Positions 1-11,729 of a stretch of DNA of 64,000 bases are shown in pieces. Source of the DNA: Amylostereum areolatum (lineage: Eukaryota; Basidiomycota; Agaricomycetes; Russulales; Stereaceae); assembly GCA_012932865.1 (NCBI GenBank), contig SAXG01000045.1, forward strand, positions 304,758 through 368,757, given 5' to 3'. The translations under genes were made by a program, and so were the position numbers. The notes below the pieces were generated by a model, which saw only the letters and a list, made by a program, of their open reading frames with translations, was not told the DNA's origin and made no database searches. Each line of letters starts with the position of its first letter. The first letter of the stretch is position 1.

Positions 1-3000
1 ATGGACCTAAGTGAGATGTCTGCGACTGATACTGCAACCTATTGCCGTCATATTAGTCCGTGTCTCGTATATGCAGTGGATGATAGCGTACGTCTGCAGG
101 GTCGATCTTCTCCTCTGCAGTATATTCTTCGGCAAGCTCTGAGATTATATCGTAGATGGTGAGAGCGTAAAAGGTGATGTCCTGATCATGGAGGGCCAGC
201 AACCAAACGGCAGCGTACTTGTGGAGCAGTGCGCGCCTTTGTGCGACGTAGTCCCCGCCGCTATTGACAGAGTTTGGATGAACTGTCGCCGAGGCACTAT
301 GCGGCCATGGTTGTTGTTCGTTTACCGCCCGAACGCCTGGAACAGCACGATTGAGTGCTACGTGCTCGCGCAGGATCACAGCGAGGCTGTCATCCTAAAA
401 TCGATTATGAGATGACTCATTCGCGTGCCACGTGTAACATACCTCGCCAATAATCCACGACACTAGTGCTCGTGCCAAACGACGAAGGGCATATCCAGTC
501 GCCATCTGATTTGGCCAAAATCTACGCGTTAGGAGGAGAAACCCCGCCTCATTTATGGAAAGACTGATATCAGAAAGAGAAGCCTCGATGGCACTGACCA
601 GGACCTCGACGTCGACAGACATGTCCAGCCCCAGAGGAAGGGGAAACACACATTGAATAAGCCGGGGGTTGTTAAAGTCGTCGGAAAGGAAATCCTCCGA
701 CCCTAGCCGTTCGTACAACCCGACATGGTGGAGATGGCCTAAAACATAACGCGCTGCGATCTCGGAGTGCAAGTTGAAGTAGATGCCTAGAGCATCGCGG
801 ATATGGGCAAGCGAAAGAACTTCGTACGGGTTTGAGGATGAATCTCCGGGGGCGATGACGATAGGTTGAGCGGCAAGGAAGTCGGATGAATCCGCGCTTT
901 GTGACGTAGCACTGTCCAACGGCGTTTTCACCGTGGAAGCGATGAATGTCAAGGCGGACCAATCGTACATGATTGAATGTTCCACTTGGGCCAACTGGTT
1001 TTCTTGGAGAAATTCTGAAAGGCAGGCAGAGACCTGTAAGAAAGGGGTTCGCAGGGCGTCTTCATGGGCAGCAATGAGTGAGTCTAGCTCGAATTCCGGA
1101 AGAACGCCCCCATCCATTCCAGTAGTAACGTGTCCTTCTACGACGATGGAGCCGAGAGTGATGCCATTCTGGAGGATGGCTCGCTGCATCCACAACACAT
1201 CAAACGCGACGGAAATCTCCTCGTAGCCCTGGGTGCCGAGCGTAGAAACCGATGACAGAAGTTCGGCGAAAGAACGATGAAAGGAGGATTGGAGATCGTT
1301 CCACGATATGGTCATATGGGTTGAATCGAGATGGGTGGATTCGCAAGGGCTGACGACCGACATCGAGGGAGAGACGCAGGATGCGTGAGCAAACCTGTCG
1401 CATGTATCGCACTTGACGCCTTGTTGTCGGCATCCCCACAATGGTTGTTGACAGACAAAACATAACGATAACGCGAAAAGATCGACAGGCCTGAAGGTAT
1501 GTCTTGACGCACGTATGACTTCGGCACCGGCGGGCTGTCTGGACGTCGCCGAATGACAGAACCTATGCATCGCCACTTTCTGCTTGTTTGGATCTGACAC
1601 GAGACTGTACTGTGCAAGTAGATTGCCGCCCGGATAATCGTAGCAGTCGAAGTGCACGGCAGACATGCAGAGCGGGCAGAACAGGGCAAATCCATTGATG
1701 GACTTGTGGCAGGACTTGCAGTCGTTCACTGAGGTGCCGTTAAATACAACTGGTCGCGCTTGTGCTTGAAAACGCCATGGAACGAAATGGTGGGCATACG
1801 GATCACCGTGAGAACGGGATTGCCGCGGATTGCGATCATGGGAGGTAGCGTGGAGGGCGGATGTTAGCGAAGGAGCGGTAAGTGTGTCCAAGGGTTTGCT
1901 GACAGTGAAGTGCCCAAGAGACCTAGGCCAGTATGACGATAGAAGGCTCAGCCCGATGCGCCTGGCGGTCTGTGTATGGTAAGCGACAATTTGCAATATG
2001 TCAAGATAACTGTCAGGTTTGAGCTCTACAATCATGTCGAAAAGTCGGTAGAAGCGATGGAGAGTCATGAACGGTGAAGAGTCGAGGTTTATCCTCTCCA
2101 ACAAGGCAGCTAGTAGAGGAGTGACCAATGACGTAGAATGGTACAGCACAGTTGCCTGACCAGGAGTATTAGATGAGGATATGCAGCGACTGGTGCCGGA
2201 GGAGGCAAGCCAATGGTGCCACGTCTTCTCCCCTAGTGGCTGGTTCATCGGTTCGTCCGCCTCTTCTACTTGAATCGAAGGTGGGAGCTGCAGTGTTGGT
2301 ACAAGATTCAGGGTGTCATCGTCGCCGGGGGATACGTCTGTAAAAAAGATAGGCCTTTGCTATGGAAGACGAATAAGATTAGTCACCTCTGTCATCGTCA
2401 CGGTAGCGGGAAGCTTGTCCTGTACGTGACAGTTCGAGCATCCGCCGTAATAGTACCTCCTCAAAAAATTGAAGTAATCTAGAAAGCATCTGTGGATGAA
2501 ATGTTGAAAACGCCGGAATTACGGCAAATCCAATCTGGGACAGCACAGATAAATGAGTGCGGTGTGCATGAGCGAGCAATTGGGCAATATCAAGACAAAA
2601 TGCTTGCAAAGCATACGGTGGAGACTCGAGCCGAGGTGGAGAGATGGGAAACCGGCAGTCCTCAGATATCAAAGAGTGGAGGAGCTGGAGGCACTGGACA
2701 AACAGTGTCGGGGAATCGTCTTCACCGCTTTCGGGAGCGGGCGAGGGAGACCTGGAACGACCATAGGACTGGCTGCGTCTTCGTCTTCGAAAAGGCGACG
2801 CAGAAAGCCTGGACGGGGCATCATCTGAGCTAGACGTTCGCGACCGGCGGGAAAATCCTCTGCGAGGAAAACGAAATTAGCAACGCTAGCAACGGCATCT
2901 GATAGAACTACGCCAAGTAGACGTACCGGAGTTCAAAAACGTCCCATCCGCGATCCATAGCCGTTTGGAGAACATCTCGCAGGTGTTTCGTTCGCACCGC

Positions 3001-3480
3001 GGCAGTTTCGGATGAAAAGCTTACAATCGTGTCGTCATCGTCGCTGTCTCCTTGATTCACCAGGTTGTTGATATTGGCCATGGTTTTGGTCGGTCCGGGA
3101 ATCGTAGAGTGCTTGTTTTTATTATGTAGACGGGACGCTGACTGAAAAAGCAATTCATGGAAGGGAGGGGCCCTAGGGCGACGGCGGAGCTGATCTAGTT
3201 GGAGTTCCACGAGTTTCTGGTATTCTGCTTTCTCCTTCGCAGGTGCACTATAACCAGGTGTAGCGGGTGGGAATATGGGAGATATCGGCGCCTTGTCGGA
3301 GCTGGGTGAGGATAGTATCCGTAGGGAAGGCAAGGCCGCTTGGGACAGAGCCCTAGCCCTAGTGCGAATAGAAGAGCCTTCTGACGGTGACTTGGTGGGA
3401 TTTGCAGCATAATCCTGGTCCAGAGTGGATGTGTCTATACGCAGGGAGAGGGCACCCGGGGAAAGTAGACCGGAAGTCAT
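1..3480 (-). CDS. Large Cys-rich protein, 3' end outside the window
   Basis: The exons join in one frame: 3480-2927, 2859-2387, 2337-443, 394-92 and 38-1, giving about 1087 residues, and the gene runs off the left edge. All four introns are 48-68 nt with good GT/AG ends. The first 200 residues are Ser/Pro-rich and probably disordered, followed by an Arg/Ser stretch and a helical segment. Two cysteine clusters lie near residues 549-575 (CKSC...CPLC...DC) and 635-665 (CFVC...CDTC...C) and look like zinc-binding C1/PHD-type folds. The rest is helical and hydrophobic, like a large scaffold. I do not recognise the family with certainty. Its size and helical layout recall fungal UNC80-like cation-channel partners, but that is only a guess. 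It is divergent from the DUF4211 gene. Confidence 0.75.
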
Positions 3481-3797
3481 GGCAAATTAGCGGACTGAAC
3501 AACCTGGCATCCACCTGGACCAACCAAATCTAACCAAATGTTACAGTTAAGTTAAGATAGATAGATATAAGATAGGGCCCAGTAACTTAAATACTAGTCG
3601 GCGGCTGCGGTCACGTGTACACGGGTTCGTACGATCATTACTTAGTACTTAATACTTATGTAGTACTTACTCTAACGAAGTAGCTTCCAGCCAACCACAA
3701 GCACGGTATCAGTATCGTTCGGTGCGTTCGGTGCGCTTCATGAATCTATGTTATAGCTCTTAAGCTTCAAATGACCCTTCTCCGACTCAGATTACGC
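3481..3797. promoter_or_regulatory. Divergent intergenic promoter region
   Basis: A 317-bp gap separates the start codons of the Cys-rich gene (-) and the DUF4211 gene (+), so it should carry both promoters. It has a GATA/AGATA-rich stretch around 3555-3575 and short repeated TACTTA words around 3640-3672. No clear TATA box is seen. Confidence 0.5.
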
Positions 3798-5666
3798 ATG
3801 TCCAAAAATCCCAGAAAGCATTCGTCAAACACCTCTGGCCTGCAGCAGCAGTCCCTTCTTCGGTTCCTCCCCCCTTCATCTCCCTTACATCAGTCATCAT
3901 TGCACCAACGCCGGGCCTCAAGGTCAAAGGGACACCCTTTACGGATGCATTCTCGCCGCAAAGTTCGTGGGGAGGAGATGACCGACGACCAAGAACAGGG
4001 TGACCTGAGTAGCGACGTCGAGGCCATTCATTTCGAGCCACGTCACGTTCCGGACCCCTCTGATGTGGAGGACGATCATGCAGATCATGCATCCCAATCG
4101 CCGCGTCGGCCTCAGAGATTAGTCGCGGACCCGACACGCTCTGTCACCGTCGTGCATGTGGTTTCTTCTGATGAAGTGGGATCTGACGAGGATATGCCAA
4201 TCCCACCACGGGGAAAACGGAAAGGTAAAGCGCGAGCGATGACGGTGGACAATTCAAGCAGCGAAGACAAGCAGCCTGCGCCGAAGAAACGCAAGTTTAC
4301 AAAGGGCGAACGACCCTTAACTCCCGAACCCGATTCACTCGCAGACGAAGTGGAGCAAAGTCGTGTGTTACCTTCTCCTCCGCTTCTCATCCGATGTTCA
4401 TGGATGCAGGTATAATCCAGTCGCGACTACGTACGAGGGACAAAAAATCACAATTCCAAAAACATTTAGAGAATTTAAAGCGTAAGCTCCATCATCGAGT
4501 CTTGCGGCTCAATCTCATCTGTGGCTAGGCAAGAAGAAAGGGCAGATGCCGTTGTCTTCCTCTGGCAGCGACGGCGAAAGTGAAGGAAGTCCTGACACGA
4601 CACCTTTTGTTGGGGCAAGACCTGGAGACGTCAGTGGAAACGAAGACCCTGACGAAAATGAGGAGGATACATTCATCGTCGAAGATGACGAGGCGCCCCC
4701 TACCCTTCCCGCGGAGTTCAGCATGAACTCCCACCAGGATTTGATCCACCACTTCAAGATCATATGTCAGTTATTTATTCACCTCTTAGTGCGACCGGCA
4801 GCGGAAAAGAAACCGTTCATGGAACTGGTTTTGAAAGGTGAGCTATAGCACGTACCGGCGTGTGTCCAGCTGAGTCTTACTCAAATAGAGGACGAATATT
4901 TCTCCGTTCCTCTTCGCATGACACGTCGTAAACTATTTGGACTCCGTGACTCGTTGGTGGCATCCTCAGTCTGGCGCTCCGATTTCAGAAAATCCCTTGA
5001 AACTTATCCGCACTTCTCACTGGTCCAGCTTGACTTCGCATTGCCGCATTGTGATGCTTGTCATCTCGGAGGGAGGCTATCAACGCTATGTGGGCGATTA
5101 GACGGACATCGTTACGATCAACTAAGCTTCGAGGTACGCCTATGCCATGATCCCGTTGCGTATTGAGGACCGAATTCATCGGTATATTCAGGATCTCGAG
5201 ACGTCTTCTCTTGACGAGGACAGTTCTGATGGTGACGACGACGTCAGCACCGTCTCCGAAACTGTCAAGAAAGAGTTCAACCTCGGCCGCTTCTGTGCTG
5301 CGCGAACCCAAACCTTCCACCGCTTCTCTCATTGGGAGGTAAGCACATCCCGCGCCCTACCTTTATTCATTTAAACTCAAGAAGAGGAAAAAACCCCAGT
5401 ATCATCTCTACGATGCCCTTCGTCAAGAGGTCGACGAACTGCGGCTAGAACGCCCCGGCGGAAAGCCTAAGTTCGTTCGCGTGGCATATTCCAAAGGGTT
5501 ACTTCCACCCGAAGATTTGGGTGACGCAGATAGCATCATGGACTGGTTGGATCAAAGAGGCGTCATCAACACGGAGTGGCAGAAGGTTAGAGAGATGATG
5601 GAAAGTGCAAGGAAGTTGGAAATGGTCTCAGGAAAGAACGAAGATGATATCGACCTAAATACATGA
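3798..5666 (+). CDS. DUF4211-domain nuclear protein
   Basis: Six exons join cleanly: 3798-4362, 4410-4481, 4529-4837, 4889-5133, 5192-5338 and 5382-5666 (540 residues). The N-terminal 190 residues are basic and Ser/Pro/acidic-rich with KKRK-type signals, so a nuclear site is likely. The segment IVEDDE...LPAEFSM...QDL.HHFKIICQLF, then RDSLVASSVWRSDF and CDACHLGGR, is the hallmark of DUF4211. This fungal domain has no assigned biochemical role. The start was set at MSKNPRK; another in-frame ATG at 3771 would add nine residues. Near the N-terminus, QQSLLRFL resembles a PCNA-interacting (PIP) box, but the last aromatic is Leu. The stop is about 40 bp before the predicted TAF13 start on the same strand. 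Confidence 0.88.
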
Positions 5667-5704
5667 TGGACGCCTGGTGATCTCACTGTCCAGGCCATAT
5701 GTAC

Positions 5705-6772
5705 ATGTCTCTGCTCAGGTGTGCAAGTGTGCAATTGTTGACTGTTTCCCGCCGAAGACCTTCGTCTGGAATCTAGATGTCACGTGTCCAATACACCCCA
5801 GTCTGACAGTGACAGTGTTATTACGGCTCAAAACGCTAGCGGAACGTTCGTACCATCTCTTAACCCATCACGTCGCCTTCTGCTTCAGGAGAGCCCACAG
5901 CACCCCTCCGCATCGTTAGCAGGTATCAAAGTAATGTGATTTATCTTCAAATCGGTCGCATTTCTTACTTAGATCATTCTCGACAAACAGTGTCGTACTA
6001 TTCGTCACAAACCGGCCAACATACGCCTGGCACCTATCCTTACAGCGCATACCATCCGAGCGCTTATGGTCAGACACCAGGAGCATACTCATACCAGACA
6101 GCAGGAGGCTACCCTGCCGCTGGGTATGGGGCAACATGGCCGTATTCATACAGCTATTACCAGCCTCGTCCTTCGGTTGGCAGTACTCCCTCCTCCATCA
6201 CCACGACGAGTCAAGCTCAAGGATCAACGACTGTCACACCCGCTCCCCAAAGGACCTCTTTCAATGCATATACCCCTTCATATACGAGGGAAAGCGTGGC
6301 TGCTGCCGCCACTGGAGGCGCGACTGGTCGAGGGGGGTACAAGAAACAATCCCACTTCAAGGGGTTGTTTGCTAAAGAGTGTGCGTTACCTGCCACTCTC
6401 GATCGTCGATATCCAACTGACCAAAATGAAAACTAGTGAGAAGTCTGATGTACGGGTTCGGCGACGATCGTAATCCAGCGACCGATACCGTGAATGTTAT
6501 GGAGGAAATCTTAGTGGAATACATCGCCGACGTTGTCAGTGCTCTCGTCGTTCCACGCCCTCTCATACCCACAATTCACTTCGCAGTGTCAAACTGCCCT
6601 TACGCCAACAAAGAAGTCTCGCTTGTCCATTGAAGACTTCCGTAGAGCTTTGTCTCGGTCAGCTGACGCCAAGAAACTCGCGCGGATGGAGGAGCTGTTA
6701 TTCATGCAAGAAGATATCAAACGAGCACGCGCGGTGTTCAACGACTCAGAGGGTATCAACCAGTCACAGTAG
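5705..6772 (+). CDS. TAF13: TFIID subunit TAF13 with long N-terminal extension
   Basis: Exons: 5705-5718, 5777-5922, 5973-6380, 6437-6534 and 6587-6772 (283 residues). The C-terminal ~95 residues are the TAF13 histone fold: FAKE-L-RSLMYGFGDDRNP, VNVMEEILVEYIADV, RLSIEDFRRALS, KKLARMEELL and the end helix DIKRARAVFND. TAF13 pairs with TAF11 inside TFIID in RNA polymerase II preinitiation. The first ~190 residues are an unusual low-complexity stretch rich in Tyr, Gly, Pro, Ser and Thr; typical TAF13 is only 120-170 residues. The histone-fold exons are secure. The 14-nt first exon is inferred from phase, and an ATG at 5699 in the same frame is an alternative start. The gene is convergent with the RRM gene, 133 bp apart. 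Confidence 0.86.
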
Positions 6773-6905
6773 AGCACTCATTCGCGGTAAAGCACTTGGG
6801 AGGGACATTTGTATTACCGTATGATACATGTAGCACTTATGTAGTGAGACTATTAGTATTGGAGAACAGCATAATGATACAAATGATTTGCACTGGCCTG
6901 TAGAA

Positions 6906-7594
6906 CTACTCCTCCATAGGTTCAGCAAGTTCTTCGTCTTCAGCTTCATCTCCAGAGTTTTTGGTTTTTGAGCCGTCTATCTTTCGTGCCTGGAGGCCTA
7001 AAAGATACGTAAGAACATTGTGTAGGAATGGATACATGGTTAACCCACCTCCGCTCTCAGACAGTGGCTTAGCATATTCTTTGAGCCATTCCTCAGATTC
7101 CCAAACTGTAAGGAGGATAAGTCTGCCAGCCCTAGCGATGTAGCGTGATTCATCCTACCTGCTCGATTACCCTGTAATTGGGGTTGTGCCTTCATGGGAC
7201 GGGCAATATTCACCTTGAGCACGCGGCCTCTAAGTTCGTTCATGTCCATGTTGTCGATAGCGTCCTGAGCATCACCTGCGGATGCGAAAGTCACGAAAGC
7301 AAAGCCACGGTGCTTTATCTCTATCAATGCGCCACCATATGATGGATTAGATCACCCCTGTATACCAGCTGAAATCTAGTACGCACCCGAGGTCTGAGTT
7401 TGATTCGTAGGGGCAGCAGGCAGCTGCACCTCCATGACATCGCCTAGAGAATAGTTGGATATAAGTAGTAATTGACATACAGAGATAGGTCACGCACCGA
7501 AGGTCGAGAACGACTCAAGAAGAATAGTCTCATCTACATCATCACCAATGCCGCCCACGAAAACAGTTTTCTTGGTCTTTGCACCTTCTTCCAT
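6906..7594 (-). CDS. Small single-RRM RNA-binding protein (PPIE/Cyp33-type RRM)
   Basis: Exons: 7594-7498, 7443-7387, 7320-7159, 7105-7049 and 6997-6906 (154 residues). One RRM fills residues 8-90, with RNP2 TVFVGGIG and RNP1 HRGFAFVTF. The end of the domain, [15 protein letters not shown], resembles the RRM of cyclophilin E (PPIE/Cyp33). No peptidyl-prolyl isomerase domain follows. The tail is acidic ([15 protein letters not shown]) after a short [10 protein letters not shown] stretch. Each intron keeps phase and has consensus ends. A role in nuclear RNA processing is inferred from the family only. Confidence 0.88.
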
Positions 7595-8459
7595 GTCGGG
7601 GGCGTGGAGGAGACGACTCAGAGTCTCAGACCGCGTCGACTAAAGTAACGGTCACGATAGTAGCTTCAATAAGCCACGTGATGACGAGCTCACTAATAGT
7701 AATCAAGATAAAAAAGACAAGCAACGCGATGCGGTAGTCAATTTGGTTTCGCATCAGTTTGCGCCTTACAATCCCAGTATCTACTTACCCAGCTACCAAG
7801 GATTGGAACAAGCCTAGCGAGGTCGAGACACTGGCACTCGTCAAATTTGTTTGGATTGCGGGATCACCAGACTCCTGGGACGTAGACGGGTGTGGTTTGG
7901 GATGATCCATAACACCGTCCAAGACCGGCAAACCGCCTCCCAGACTCACTCGATGGTGGGTAACAAAGGGTGGTAACAGGTCTAGCGACTCGATGACATG
8001 GGCGTGGCCTCTTCATGTCGGTCGTTGTATGGCCGCCGTCACCCCTTCCTCCTGCACCGGTTGCCCTGGAATTTGCTCAGATCCTGGGAAACTCCACCCC
8101 GAATAGCCCTTGTCGCCAGCGTTTATCTTTGGCCAACAAGATCCGCCACAGGTCCGTCATGTCATCCAAATCATTTTCGTGCGATGACCGGACGGCCCTG
8201 TGAGGTCAGGGTCAGTCTAGTCGGTCCCCCAATACGATCCGACATGGACTTACAACGCTGCTCCTTTGGGTCTTCATTTCGTTTGCGCGACTTCCACAAT
8301 CGGAACGGTCATCATCACCCCGTCACGACTACCCACTTGAAGCAAGTAATTCTCTACCCAGAACAACGGAGCTCGGACACAACCTAGCGGACTTGTGATT
8401 ATATATGACTGCATCACTATCCTCGAGCTCGATATTTCCCTTTCGTCATAACTGCCAGC
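7595..8459. other. Gap without a supported gene
   Basis: This holds the RRM-gene promoter (a CACGTG E-box-like site near 7674) and, toward the right, the upstream part of the kinase-like gene. ORFs at 7998-8387 lack family features. A first exon of the kinase-like gene may lie here, but I could not place it. Confidence 0.4.
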
Positions 8460-9688
8460 TACGACAACGACTCTGATACGGATTCCATATCATCATCAAA
8501 CGCTTCAGAAAACGAGTTCAATTCATACCCTTGCCCTGCAACGGACTGGCAGCACCACCGCTGCCTCATAGAATCTCGTGGATTCCTCCTCGACACCGTC
8601 ACCGACGTGAAACAGTTCTACGACCGGTATTGGGAAGGGGCACCTCTCGCAGAGAAATTGCGCTGTGCAGAATATACGCGGGCTTGTGGATACGAGGACG
8701 GAAGCGTACTTTGCGGAGACCCGGGTCTAGTTGGTATTCTTGTATTCGCAATCTTCGGAGCAAACTTACAATATACTTTCATGTAGCCCGATAACCTCTT
8801 CAGGGGTCGAAGGCCATGCGATGGCAAAAGGGTCATCGTGAAGGCGGTCGGACGGTCTACTCGCGAACATGATATTACCCGTACCCTGTCGAGCCCTCCA
8901 ATGAAAGATGACCCCCGGAACCATTGCATACGTGAGTGCCATTTCGACGTTCGTCTGAATGATCCCAATACAAACTCGGGGATTTTGCATAGCGGTGCTC
9001 GACATAATCGAGGCGCCAAAGCACAATCTGGCGTTTATCGTTATGGAAGAGTGGTCCTCAGAACTTCTTCCGGAGACGCCGTGCTGCCTGCGGTTGTTTT
9101 TGCTTGCGCTACGTTCATGTATATCGGTATGTTGAGTCTCTCCGTCCGCAGGAGCATCATCGTTGACATTCTTTCAGCACCTGGAGTTTATGCATGAACA
9201 TCGGATCGCGCATCTTGATATATCACTTTGGAATTGGGTTACCGATTTCAAAGGACATTATGCCTGCATTGACTATGAACTCAGTCAACGTTTCCTTGGG
9301 AAGACCAACCCGCAAATTAGAGGACCCCGTGGAACAGAAGTACCACCGGAGCTGGACAGAGGCGCCGAATGCGACCCATTTAAAGTGGACATCTGGGCTT
9401 TGGGGGTTCTTATCCTTAGAGCTTGTCGTGTATGTGCATGCTTGATATACACGTGTGTGCATACTTGTTGATGCATCGCACTCGTAGTTGACAGACAAGC
9501 TTATCCCACAACTAGCTCATCTGACGCAGTCTATGCTGTCGAATACACCAGAAGAGCGCCCCAGTGCACAGGCAGTGTTGGAAGGGTTCGATGACATTAT
9601 AGCCTTGATAGACCCTGGTGAATTGGATCGTTGCGAGTTACCAGGTTTGCATCCTCTAACCAACACTCAGAACAATCCCGGGCAGTGA
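8460..9688 (+). CDS. Protein-kinase-like protein, 5' end unresolved
   Basis: Confident exons: ?-8741, 8787-8931, 8993-9126, 9178-9429 and 9488-9688. The order of motifs is that of the short kinase-like proteins expanded in mushrooms: CGDPGLVGILP and RRPCDGKRVIVKAV (likely VAIK lysine), IVMEEWSSELLP (hinge), HEHRIAHLDISLWN (HxD...N catalytic loop), YACIDYE in place of DFG, and FKVDIWALGVLILRA (helix F). The glycine loop is not obvious and DFG is altered, so activity is uncertain. The frame upstream of 8460 hits a stop at 8406 with no ATG. Either a 5' exon was missed or the start is broken; an ATG at 8405 lies in another frame. Confidence 0.72.
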
Positions 9689-10035
9689 ATTTAGAAGTGT
9701 GAACCATGTTATAGCATACACTGTTACAGGTCTTATATGTAGAGCGAAGTACTTGGGAAATGCTACAACAAGTTCGGAGTGAGGTGTACTATAACTAGGT
9801 GCCTTGAACTTTTCTACATAGCAGTCAGGTTAGCGACGGGCAAGCGCTACGCGAGGTAGCTTATACTGGGCAGAACTCATGGGTGGCATGTTATCAGGTT
9901 TGAGTATGAGAGGCAGTCGCCACGCACATCACGCAAGAACAAAATCCATGACACGCTGTGCAGGTTGCACACTGAACTGCTTTTCTGCTATGCTGCATTA
10001 TCATTGTCCAAGTACAATTCACGGGTAAGGAAAGA
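9689..10035. other. Convergent intergenic gap
   Basis: The gap lies between the 3' ends of the kinase-like gene (+) and MTR3 (-). I see no coding or structural signal beyond presumed 3' UTRs. Confidence 0.5.
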
Positions 10036-11094
10036 TTATTGAGTTTTTGCGGAAATCAACAAAGCTTGAACGACGACCTGGTGGATGTCTTTGCAACGTT
10101 CTTGACAGAGCTTCATGGCCTTAGTAATGAGTCAGGGATATCATCATTGTGCAGCAGCATGTTGGGCTTTACCTGTACCGCCTGACTTGGCAACATACAC
10201 CCTGTCTGACGTACATTTGTGACGGCGTCAAGCGCAGGCATATATGTGAAAAGCAGGCTCCCAATGGCTGCAGCAGATTCGACATCCGTGGGATCTAGCC
10301 AGATTTCGTCGCCCATGGATGCCTAAAGCCCTCAGAATTTTGAACGGGAGTATATCACTGGCCTGATGAACGCACCGCTGCACAGGAAACTACCATGCCA
10401 AACATTTCCACCCCGGCATTCGCAAGGGCTGCAGAACAAGCAACGGCGCCTGCGGCAGCACATCCCTCACTTCCATCACACTCAATGACCGTTACAAATA
10501 TGTCGATCACAGATTTGGGTAGGAGGTCTAGACGGATAGATGGCAACAGTGCTTGGTGTATGAGGCTGGATATTGACCTGTCCTCCACATCCTGCGCATA
10601 ACGACTGATTAGACATATGCTCGCAGCATTCAGATGTATTCTGCACCTTTAGAGGGGCCTTTCGTATTTGGCCCGAGAAAGGCGTAAACTTTACTTCGAC
10701 GTTGAGTTTCCCGCTCTCATGATACGATGTGCTTTTTGACTGACGTGGTCCGTATCTAGAAAAAGCGCGATTAAGCATTCCTAGATATCCATACAAACAA
10801 GGAGAAAACGTACACTGCGCAAGCAAGTTTGGTGCGCCCAGTCTCAATGTAAGCTGAACCATTGGCCTGACTGACGAGACCGGTCTTAAGGACTTTCTAT
10901 GAAACTCGATTTGCAATCAAGGGAGCAAGAAAGTGGGGAACATACGCACATATAGGTCGTATATCCTTCCTTTCACGCGTTCGACGGGGGTCTCCTAGTT
11001 GCCAGGACGTTGCATCGGGTACATCATCGAATATCTGAGGGGAGCTCTCCTCCGGTCCCGTAATTCTCCTTCTGTCGGCGGTGCTCTGCGCCAT
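10036..11094 (-). CDS. MTR3: Exosome core subunit Mtr3 (EXOSC6 type)
   Basis: Six exons join in frame: 11094-10950, 10892-10814, 10755-10647, 10591-10376, 10322-10173 and 10119-10036 (260 residues). It is an RNase PH-fold protein: RKDIRPIFLKTGLVSQANG, AYIETGRTKLACAVYGPRQ, then SSLIHQALLPSIRLDLLPKS, DIFVTVIECDG and ALANAGVEMFGMV. The segment MGDEIWLDPTDVESAAA near residue 185 matches the EXOSC6/Mtr3 branch rather than Rrp41 or Rrp46. Mtr3 forms part of the six-subunit ring of the RNA exosome and is structural rather than catalytic in eukaryotes. Single-frame reading hides it because each exon is short. Confidence 0.92.
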
Positions 11095-11729
11095 CACAGT
11101 TTCGTTTGTGCAGGATGAGAATCTGAAGGAAGGTGACCTTCGATGGCGATGCGCCGCGATGGAAAGAATGAAAAGTAACCACAGTGGCGATGCTGCGTTC
11201 AATTCGCGATACACGTGCTTACACGTAGTCTCCCCAAGGCAGACGAGATATTTCGTCAACACTTCTCAGGCTCAGGATCCTCTTATCTGGCGTCTGCTTT
11301 CATTACGGTGGGTGTTACCGAGTGCGCGAGGGAATTGTGATTGCCGAGCTTCGGCATGTCACGTGCACTGGAAAGCAGAATCTGTCTAATGTCCAACAAG
11401 CGTCGAGCTGAACACCCTCCGAGCACAATACGTTGGTTTCTTCCAAGTCCAATCTGATTCATTATGGAAAAGAACTCATATGTGGGAGGAGCACAAGGCT
11501 TGAAGTTTAAATAAAAATGGAGCACTAATATAAACCAGTGAACCATGATCAAGCTCAAGTTGAGTTACTGAGTAGGGTCCAGTAGTACACCACGCCTTCC
11601 GATGTAAGTATGTCGGCATATTCTCGGACTCGAGAGGCTGAATCTCTCAAGTCAACAAGATGAAAATGTACCTATGGTATTCCCGACTCGGGCCTCGGCA
11701 GCTCCTCCATCATTCTTCTTCCAAAGGCT

